A stretch of 36,604 nucleotides of DNA, taken from the NCBI GenBank assembly GCA_012729055.1, contig JAAYDW010000039.1:1-36604 (forward strand). Direction: 5' to 3'. The position numbers and the translations under genes were made by a program. Position 1 is the first letter of the stretch. The number at the start of each line of letters is the position of its first letter. This DNA comes from Deltaproteobacteria bacterium (GTDB lineage Bacteria; Desulfobacterota; Syntrophia; Syntrophales; Smithellaceae). Positions 31,145-36,604 of the stretch are shown in pieces. Under the pieces are notes generated by a model. That model was not told the origin of the DNA, did no database searches, and saw nothing but the letters and a program-made list of their open reading frames with translations.

Positions 31145-31994
31145 AGGCCAAAATTGCTTTGCTGTGCGGGTCATTCAGGGCCGAGGGATTCCGCCCGTAA
31201 ACTTCCTTGAAGGACGAGGAAAAATGGGAAAGATTTTCAAAGCCCACCTCCAGATAAACATCCGAGGGCGCTTTGTGTTTTTCCTTGATCAGGTAATAGG
31301 CATGCTCCAGGCGTTTTTTCTTGAGCCAGCGGCTGGGCGGCTCGTCGAAAACCTTTTTAAAATCCCTCTTGAAGGTGGAAAGGCTCCGGCCGGTCATTCT
31401 GGAAAATGTTGTGAGAGAGACGTTGAAGACGAAGTTCTTGCTCATGAAGTCTTCCAGATCGATCTTGCCCGGATCCGTGAAATGAAACAGGGATTCGTAA
31501 AGGGGCAAATCGAGCTGTCTGATGAGCCAAACGGCTTCGCGGGTTTTGATGTCGCTCAATTCCCGGCCGAGCGTCATGCCGGAGTCGAAATAAAGACGAA
31601 GCGATTCGAACAGATTGTCCAGGAGCGCCGAAGGCGGAAGTTTTTTGACACGACAGCAGGCGCCGGCGTGGTCCGCCGGCGGATCGTAAGCAATGCCTTC
31701 CTTTTTTAAATGATCCTGCAGGAACGTTTTCCGGATAAAGATGCTCAGCGTCTTGAAAGGTTCGCCCGATTCCTCGGGGTATTTGGTAAATTTGGCCAGC
31801 GTGCTGCGGCGGACGAACAGCGTCTGGCCTTTTTCAAACGTGTTCCTGGAATCCGCCTCCACAACGGAAAGCCAGCCGGAAAGAACGTGGATCAGGACAT
31901 GGGCCGGAACGAACTGTTCCTTCTCGGTCATTTTATTGGCTCTGACGGAACAGAAGATGCTCTGGCGTCTGAAACTGAAATCTTCCTCACTCAT
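31134..31994 (-). CDS. AraC family transcriptional regulator
   Basis: The product has 286 residues. The N-terminal half is a cupin-like sensor (PAHVLIHVLSGWLSVVEA and GQTLFVRRSTLAKFTKYP). The C-terminal 100 residues have two helix-turn-helix units, ending with the classic signature DVYLEVGFENLSHFSSSFKEVYGRNPS. It is transcribed towards the Fe-S/FAD operon on the same strand and ends about 120 bp before that operon's start, so it is a reasonable candidate regulator of it; the ligand is unknown. A terminator overlaps the stop codon. The start at ATG 31994 lacks a strong ribosome-binding site; ATG 31931 is possible. Confidence 0.9.
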   Translation of the reverse strand: MSEEDFSFRRQSIFCSVRANKMTEKEQFVPAHVLIHVLSGWLSVVEADSRNTFEKGQTLFVRRSTLAKFTKYPEESGEPFKTLSIFIRKTFLQDHLKKEGIAYDPPADHAGACCRVKKLPPSALLDNLFESLRLYFDSGMTLGRELSDIKTREAVWLIRQLDLPLYESLFHFTDPGKIDLEDFMSKNFVFNVSLTTFSRMTGRSLSTFKRDFKKVFDEPPSRWLKKKRLEHAYYLIKEKHKAPSDVYLEVGFENLSHFSSSFKEVYGRNPSALNDPHSKAILACAR

Positions 31995-32034
31995 GGGTTT
32001 CCATGTCCGCTTGCCGGGCTGTCCGGCGCATTGG

Positions 32035-32958
32035 TTATTTATCCGTGCGGGGCGCTTTGTTGTTCGTGGTTACCGGCGCATCCGGGTCTTGCGCCCATTC
32101 CTGCATCGCTCCGGCGTATAGTTTGACGTTCTTGTAGCCCAGAACCTGCGTCATCAGATAAGCCCAGGTCGGACAGCACTGGCCGATGTCGCAGTAGGTG
32201 ACGATCGCGGCTCTCCGGTCTTTTCCGGCGGCCGCCTCGACGATTTCGGCCAGCTGTTCCTTAGTCTTGAAGGTTTTGTCCTCATTGAAGGCGCAGGAGG
32301 TCGGCATGTTGAACGCGCCGGGAATGTGTCCGCGCAGAGGAACGCAGTCCATTTTCTTTTCACCGGTGAAAAATTCGCGCTCGCGGGTGTCGAGCAGAAT
32401 CAGCTTGTCCAGGTTTTGCTTGAGGTCGCTTTTGTCGATGAATTTCTCCCCGGAATATTTTCCCTTGAAGTTCTTCGACTTGCGGCGTTCGACTTTGTTG
32501 GCAAGGGGCTTCTTTTCCGTGAGCCACTTATTCATGCCGCCGTCGAGCAGGGCGACATTTTCGATTCCTGCATACTGAAGCGTGCAGGCGACGCGGGCGC
32601 TCTGGTAGCTGAGCCTAGGGGTGTCCATGCAGCCGGTCACGACGATCCACTTGTCGGAATCGATTCCAAAGTAACCGATGGTATCGTCAATATCGTCTTT
32701 TTCCGGAAGCGACGAAAATATACCGTCTTTCATGTAGGCCCAGGCGCCGTAAAAGGAACTCACTGCGCCCGGAATGTGGCCTTCCCGGTATTCCTCTACG
32801 CGCCGGACATCCAGAATCACCAGTTTGGGATTCTTCAGATTGGCCAGAAGCCAGTCGGTAGAGACGATGGGTGCGATCTCCCGGGCCTGACCGAGCGCCG
32901 GCACGAGCAGAATTGCATATAAAAACACAAGAAGTGTTATGCGAATACGGATTTTCAT
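32035..32958 (-). CDS. Periplasmic sulfurtransferase with two rhodanese domains
   Basis: The product has 307 residues with AGGAGGTCACC before the ATG at 32958. A signal peptide ends near residue 25 (GQAR). Domain 1 contains VILDVRRVEEYREGHIPGA and VTGCMDTPRL, with a Cys in the active-loop position. Domain 2 has LLDTREREFF, RGHIPGAFNMP and the active loop TYCDIGQCCPTW, with a catalytic Cys and two more. Such proteins move sulfane sulfur in the periplasm, often in sulfur oxidation or reduction. It lies 40 bp upstream of the AraC gene on the same strand and may be cotranscribed. Confidence 0.9.
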   Translation of the reverse strand: MKIRIRITLLVFLYAILLVPALGQAREIAPIVSTDWLLANLKNPKLVILDVRRVEEYREGHIPGAVSSFYGAWAYMKDGIFSSLPEKDDIDDTIGYFGIDSDKWIVVTGCMDTPRLSYQSARVACTLQYAGIENVALLDGGMNKWLTEKKPLANKVERRKSKNFKGKYSGEKFIDKSDLKQNLDKLILLDTREREFFTGEKKMDCVPLRGHIPGAFNMPTSCAFNEDKTFKTKEQLAEIVEAAAGKDRRAAIVTYCDIGQCCPTWAYLMTQVLGYKNVKLYAGAMQEWAQDPDAPVTTNNKAPRTDK

Positions 32959-33101
32959 ACGGTGACCTCCTGTTTCAGCTTCATGAAGGGTTAAAACTTT
33001 CTTTATTAAACGCGCTTATTCTACCACATTCATCCATTAAAGAGCCAGACGAATGTGCGGGCGGGCCGGAGTTCCGGGCCGTTTCGCCGTCACGGTCCGG
33101 C

Positions 33102-33581
33102 TTATTTCACACCGCGATACACGCCGCCGTAGTCGAGGGTGGACAGAGTCCGGCTTTTGTCGGGGTTTTTCAGACCGCCCGAGATGATGGTTCCGATAAA
33201 AAGGGTGTGGTCGCCCGCGTCGATGGCGCTTTCCAGAAGGCAGTCCAGATAGCCGATGCAGTCGTCGAGAACGGGCAGGCCGCCGGGCGACAGGGTATAT
33301 GAAGCTGCGTCAAATTTGGTTTTCCAGTCCGCGATTTTGAAGTCTCCGATGGTTTTGGCTTTTTCGCTCGACAGGACGTTGATGCAGAATGTCTTCGTTT
33401 CCAGTATCTGCTGGTGAGAAAGCCGGTTTTTCCGGATCGCGAGGGCCACCCGCGGCGGTTCGTGCGAACACTGGGTCACCCACGAGGCGATCATGCCGTT
33501 GTAGCCCTGTGCAGTCGCAAGCGTGATCAGATAAATGCCGTACATAAATCTGTCGAAGACATCCTGCCATGCCTGTTCCAT
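33102..33581 (-). CDS. Flavin reductase-like domain protein
   Basis: The product has 159 residues. Of three consecutive start codons (TTG 33587, ATG 33584, ATG 33581) the last is chosen because GGGAGG lies about 6 nt upstream. The FMN-binding split barrel shows YLITLATAQGYNGMIASWVTQ, ALAIRKNRLSHQQILETKTFCINVLS and a C-terminal DYGGVYRGVK. The family reduces free flavin or uses bound FMN in electron transfer, as in FlrAv/FprA-linked proteins. It is preceded upstream by the M24 peptidase terminator, so it is a separate transcript. Confidence 0.88.
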   Translation of the reverse strand: MEQAWQDVFDRFMYGIYLITLATAQGYNGMIASWVTQCSHEPPRVALAIRKNRLSHQQILETKTFCINVLSSEKAKTIGDFKIADWKTKFDAASYTLSPGGLPVLDDCIGYLDCLLESAIDAGDHTLFIGTIISGGLKNPDKSRTLSTLDYGGVYRGVK

Positions 33582-33693
33582 CATCAACCTCCCGGTCGGG
33601 GCTCGCCGCCTTCCCCTCGCGGATTTCGCGAAAGCCGGCGCCTTCCGGCATTATTTATACACGCGACGGCCTGAAATGCAAGGCCGGTGGATA

Positions 33694-33736
33694 AAAAAAC
33701 GAGGGCGACAGGATAATCCCGTCGCCCTCGTTTTTT
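33694..33736. terminator. Bidirectional intrinsic terminator
   Basis: A 16 bp perfect stem AAAAAACGAGGGCGAC / GTCGCCCTCGTTTTTT with an 11-nt loop, with T-runs on both strands. It serves the M24 peptidase gene ending at 33767. Confidence 0.92.
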
Positions 33737-33766
33737 CCTTCTCAGGCAGAGCCGTGGTTGTCGGCA

Positions 33767-34936
33767 TTAAATATCCAGCACCGTCAGCGCCAGCGGCGTT
33801 TTGCAAAGCATTTCTCCGCCGTCTTTCGTGACCAGCACCGGGCATTCCAGCCGCATGCCGCAGACGCCGGGAACGGTCATGGCCAGAAACGCCACTTCGA
33901 CGACGTTTTCCTCGAGCACGACGTCCCGGAATTCCTCGTTATTGACGACGGCGGGATACCATTCATGGCCGAACACGCCCAGGCCGTGGCCGAAAGAGGG
34001 GATGGTGTACTGGGCGTAGCCCAGTTCGGTCACCGTATCCATCACCGTCTTGGTGATATCGCCGATTTTATTGCCGGCCTTGAAATTGCGGACGATCGTT
34101 TCCGCCGTCTGGAGATAAGCGTCGGCCAGCTTCAACTGCTCGGACGACGGTTTGCCCAAAATGAAATTGTGGGCCAGGTCCGAGGGATAGAGCTGGTAGA
34201 GCGGGTGCAGATCGACGATGATGTTTTCGCCCGCCTGCACCATTTTCTGCGTGGGCTGCGTCGTTCCGTTCATGGCGTAAGTCGCCCGGTAGCCGGAGGC
34301 CACCTCCGACGATCCGGTGACGGCCCAGTGGTACTCGCTGCCGAGGCGCCGCAGTTCCATTTCGCCGATGCCGGCGATTTCCGTTTCCATCATGCCGACG
34401 TCCAGGGCGTCGCGGACGCACTTGATTCCTGAATCCGCGATGGCGGCGGCCTGGCGCAGCAGTTTGATTTCGCCCGGCTCCTTGATGTAGCAGGCCAGGT
34501 CAACCGCCTGGACGGCGTTGACGAACGTCGCCTGCGGCAGGGCATTTTTCAGAAATTCGTATTCCGTCGCAAACAGGTACCCCGTGTTGCCGCGGGGGGA
34601 GTGGCCGAGTTCCACGCCGATGCGCGCTTTTTCCGCTTTATTCTGTTTGACGAAGTGGACGATCAGGTCCAGCAGGTCCATTCCGGGCAGGGGGGCATAG
34701 GGGGTGACGGTGTCCAGCCAGGACTCGTTTTTCAGCCGCTCGCAGTCGAGCAGCATGGATATCAAACCGGCCTGACCGTCTTTCGTTACGATCACCGCGC
34801 TTCTCCAGGGAACGAAGGCCCCGGCGACGTAGCTCAGACTGACCGTTCGCGTGCCCACGAAAAGATCGAGATCGGATTTTTTCATTTGTTCCTGTATTTT
34901 CTTGATGCGTTTGGAATAATCGATGTAGGTGTTCAT
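33767..34936 (-). CDS. M24 family metallopeptidase (Xaa-Pro aminopeptidase/creatinase fold)
   Basis: The product has 389 residues with an N-terminal creatinase-type domain and a C-terminal pita-bread domain. Metal-site residues are seen in IIVDLHPLYQLYPSDLAHNF (two Asp), SFGHGLGVFGHE (His) and CGMRLECPVLV (Glu); the Glu usually before the last one lies in a changed context (LEENVVEVAF). It may remove N-terminal residues before proline or act on a small molecule such as creatine-like amidines, and cannot be decided. GGAGGCACC lies before the ATG at 34936. A strong terminator follows. Confidence 0.9.
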   Translation of the reverse strand: MNTYIDYSKRIKKIQEQMKKSDLDLFVGTRTVSLSYVAGAFVPWRSAVIVTKDGQAGLISMLLDCERLKNESWLDTVTPYAPLPGMDLLDLIVHFVKQNKAEKARIGVELGHSPRGNTGYLFATEYEFLKNALPQATFVNAVQAVDLACYIKEPGEIKLLRQAAAIADSGIKCVRDALDVGMMETEIAGIGEMELRRLGSEYHWAVTGSSEVASGYRATYAMNGTTQPTQKMVQAGENIIVDLHPLYQLYPSDLAHNFILGKPSSEQLKLADAYLQTAETIVRNFKAGNKIGDITKTVMDTVTELGYAQYTIPSFGHGLGVFGHEWYPAVVNNEEFRDVVLEENVVEVAFLAMTVPGVCGMRLECPVLVTKDGGEMLCKTPLALTVLDI

Positions 34937-35036
34937 GGTGCCTCCACTTTTGTTTTATTCGATGAAAGCGTCTTTCATCGGAAGGCAGTATAGGCCCCTC
35001 GCCGGGGCAAGTCAAGCCGCCCCCGATTTCGCGCCG

Positions 35037-35453
35037 CTACAGGGCTTTCGCCTGCTCCTGGAGAAGCAGGTCCTCGGGCGTGGCGGCTTCGATGGTGATG
35101 CCGTGGGGCAGGGGGCGCCCGTCCTGATCGACATGGACGAACGTCAGAAATCCCTCCACAAGCAGCTCTTCGGTTCTGCTGATGGCGGCCCTCACGAAAC
35201 AGACGAGGCGCGTGTTGCCGGTCAGGATGACCCGGCTGATAAAGCGGATCACGGTTCCGGCCGGAGCCGGCCGCCGAAACTGCATGCCGTGGATATTCAC
35301 GCAAACGATGTTTTCCCGCCGGGTCAGATTGGCGGCGGCGATAAAACCCGCTTCGACAAACCACTTGGCGCCCTGGCCGGCAAACAGCGTGCCGTGATGA
35401 TTCAGGTCCGCCCCCATGACGACGTGGGATATTTCACAGGATTGAACAACCAT
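35037..35453 (-). CDS. Acyl-CoA thioesterase (hotdog, YciA/BACH-like)
   Basis: The product has 138 residues from ATG 35453, with AGAAGGGAG upstream; the frame is open further to 35522 without similarity. It has the acyl-CoA hydrolase opening: DLNHHGTLFAGQGAKWFVEAGF, with the conserved N-x2-G-x-LF motif, then NIHGMQFRRPAPAGTVIRFISRV and FVHVDQDGRPLPHG. It hydrolyses acyl-CoA to free acid plus CoA in the cytoplasm. The usual aspartate of the long helix is replaced (WFVEAG in place of WMDEAG), with Glu possibly acting instead. It lies about 100 bp upstream of the M24 gene. Confidence 0.88.
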   Translation of the reverse strand: MVVQSCEISHVVMGADLNHHGTLFAGQGAKWFVEAGFIAAANLTRRENIVCVNIHGMQFRRPAPAGTVIRFISRVILTGNTRLVCFVRAAISRTEELLVEGFLTFVHVDQDGRPLPHGITIEAATPEDLLLQEQAKAL

Positions 35454-35628
35454 CTTTTTTCTCCCTTCTCCGCTGAATGAATCGACCATGGGCACCTTAA
35501 CAAATGCGCCGGCGCAAGGCAACGGGGGAATGATTCCGGCCGGGCCGCTCCGCCTCCGAGAATGGACTTGCGCAAATCAAAAAAAGGGGATACAGGCGAG
35601 CCCGTATGAAACCGGCAGGCGGCATTGC

Positions 35629-35982
35629 ATGAAGACCTTTCGATCGGGCGTCAATTTCAGAATCCTGTTTCTTGTTCTGGCCGTCGTTCTGTCTTCGAGC
35701 GCCGCGGACATTTCCCGCGGCATTGCCGGCAGCCTCGACAAAATTCCGGTCATTGAAAATTCCACCGCCTCTGCCGTCCTGGATGCGGGAAACGCCGCCC
35801 GGATCAAACCGGGCTTCCCAGGAATCGTTTTTGCGCATGTGTCTTTAACCGACAGTTCCCTGGCCTCAGCATACGCCTGCGTCCGCATGCCGTATCCGAG
35901 TCCGAAAGATGTCTATCTTTCCGCCGAATCCCAACGCGGTCCTCCCTGGACAATCCTTTTCCATCACCAAACGCTTGTTTAA
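35629..35982 (+). CDS. Possible small secreted protein of unknown function
   Basis: The frame from ATG 35629 encodes 117 residues with a plausible signal peptide (basic KTFRSG, hydrophobic FLVLAVVLSSSAA). AGGCGG lies upstream. The mature part shows no known domain. A longer frame starts at 35488 but its first part overlaps the thioesterase region antisense and lacks protein character. Reverse-strand frames cover the same DNA, so the call is uncertain. Confidence 0.4.
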   Translation: MKTFRSGVNFRILFLVLAVVLSSSAADISRGIAGSLDKIPVIENSTASAVLDAGNAARIKPGFPGIVFAHVSLTDSSLASAYACVRMPYPSPKDVYLSAESQRGPPWTILFHHQTLV

Positions 35983-36145
35983 AGTTGCACAGCGCCGTTT
36001 GCCCTGCGCGCGTTTTGCCGTTTCCAAGCGGAACGGCACCGGTTTGCCGGCGGCTTGAAACCGCGCGTCATCCAACGCCAGGCAGGCCCTGCGTCTCGCG
36101 TCCATGAACATTTTGCGGGGAGACTCCCGGAAAGGATATTGGAAA

Positions 36146-36331
36146 ATGAACAGTTTGTATGCTGAACTGATTTTGTTTGTCGTCATTGCGTTGATTATTG
36201 CCGTGGTCGCGCTCGTTGTTCGGTCCGGAAAAAAACCGGATAGCGAAGCGGGCGGCATCGCAAAGGATGCGGACAAGTCCGATGACGTTGCCGCCGGATT
36301 TGCCAAAGACAATAAGCGAAAGAAGAAATAG
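36146..36331 (+). CDS. Small single-span membrane protein
   Basis: The product has 61 residues from ATG 36146. A strong transmembrane helix (about residues 4-25) is followed by a highly charged Lys/Asp-rich tail ending KDNKRKKK. The preceding GGAAAGGATATTGG may serve ribosome binding. This topology is common in small membrane proteins of unknown role. A perfect hairpin at 36397-36419 follows. Confidence 0.55.
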   Translation: MNSLYAELILFVVIALIIAVVALVVRSGKKPDSEAGGIAKDADKSDDVAAGFAKDNKRKKK

Positions 36332-36396
36332 AGACCGCCGGAGGGGCCGTATTTCAGAAAAGGAAGCAATTTCGATCCGGTAAAACAAACAACGAA

Positions 36397-36419
36397 GAAT
36401 ACGCCGCTGCGGCGTATTC
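36397..36419. repeat. Perfect hairpin after the small membrane protein gene
   Basis: GAATACGCCG-ctg-CGGCGTATTC: a 10 bp perfect stem with a 3-nt loop. No T-run follows on the forward strand, so it is at best a weak terminator or an mRNA 3'-end stabiliser. Confidence 0.6.
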
Positions 36420-36492
36420 GGGAAAAATCCGGCGGCGCGGGCAGGAGCAATCCTCCGGTCCGCGCTACCGGAACGCAAAGGACGATTCAAGG

Positions 36493-36604
36493 ATGACCCC
36501 GACCACGACCGGTTTAATCGGTTTTGCCGTTTTGATAATTCTGATGTTTCTGCGGCTTCCCGTGGGTTTTGTCATGGCGATCGTAGGCTGCCTGGGATTC
36601 GGCT
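36493..36604 (+). CDS. TRAP transporter large permease (DctM type), 5' end only
   Basis: The frame from ATG 36493 runs off the window. The 37 visible codons encode a hydrophobic start with GLIGFAVLIILMFLRLPVGF, matching the first helix and the conserved (G/R)xPVGF turn of DctM-family permeases, which import organic acids using the sodium or proton gradient with a periplasmic receptor. AAGG lies just before the ATG. The small subunit (DctQ) normally precedes it but is not present in the 150 bp upstream. Confidence 0.7.
   Translation, partial: MTPTTTGLIGFAVLIILMFLRLPVGFVMAIVGCLGFG

Overview
The window looks like chromosome from an anaerobic, acyl-CoA-using bacterium of the former Deltaproteobacteria (Desulfobacterota), most plausibly near the Syntrophales. 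This is inferred from gene content: a thiolase, a FadD-like ligase, an ADP-forming acyl-CoA synthetase alpha subunit, HdrD-like Fe-S proteins paired with a GlcD-type flavoprotein, two C_GCAxxG_C_C proteins, a DUF169 protein, an ATC-hydrolase-like protein and a TRAP permease. No rRNA, tRNA or CRISPR array was seen.

Layout: 1-942 is the N-terminal part of a thiolase. 1745-4838 is a translationally coupled malic enzyme and pyruvate carboxylase B-type carboxyltransferase (C3/C4 interconversion). 5154-9008 holds a hotdog-like thioesterase, a secreted DUF1566 protein and an SDR/acetoacetate-decarboxylase pair. 9369-12891 has a DUF169 protein, small orphan proteins and a solitary branched-chain-type substrate-binding protein. 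13919-15379 is an MscS-related channel with its own promoter and terminator. 15452-16115 is a gene graveyard with remnants of three unrelated genes (RND permease, DTW-domain protein, HAD hydrolase). 16122-18336 is a cell-wall hydrolase pair (amidase and M23 peptidase). 18501-19611 holds a 212 bp inverted-repeat-bounded element abutting a truncated MinD/FlhG-like gene, a small secreted protein and a Rossmann-dehydrogenase remnant. 19784-21709 is a long-chain acyl-CoA ligase with a good sigma70-type promoter.

21812-23489 is the most interesting part. A Crp/Fnr regulator and a thioredoxin are transcribed divergently around a perfect FNR-type box (TTGAT-N4-ATCAA). Beyond the thioredoxin terminator lie two tiny ORFs. 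Each is interrupted by an in-frame TGA, stays open for 20 or 29 further codons, and has a GGU-bearing hairpin at a bacterial-SECIS-like distance after the TGA. They are proposed as a tandem pair of candidate selenoproteins; this is a hypothesis.

23508-27168 carries a PPOX-fold flavoprotein, the two C_GCAxxG_C_C proteins, the ATC-hydrolase-like protein and the acyl-CoA synthetase alpha subunit. 27431-31016 is a tightly overlapping Fe-S / FAD oxidase / Fe-S operon, followed on the same strand order by an AraC regulator, a periplasmic double rhodanese, a flavin reductase, an M24 peptidase and an acyl-CoA thioesterase. The right edge has two small secreted or membrane proteins and the start of a TRAP large permease.

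Non-coding DNA is rich in repeats: heptamer arrays (CCATYCA) directly at the stop codons of two genes, two copies of a GATAAGAAC-type element, REP-like GC hairpins and an 18 bp perfect hairpin. Start codons were adjusted by eye from ribosome-binding sites where stated. All family assignments are from motif recognition, not searches.
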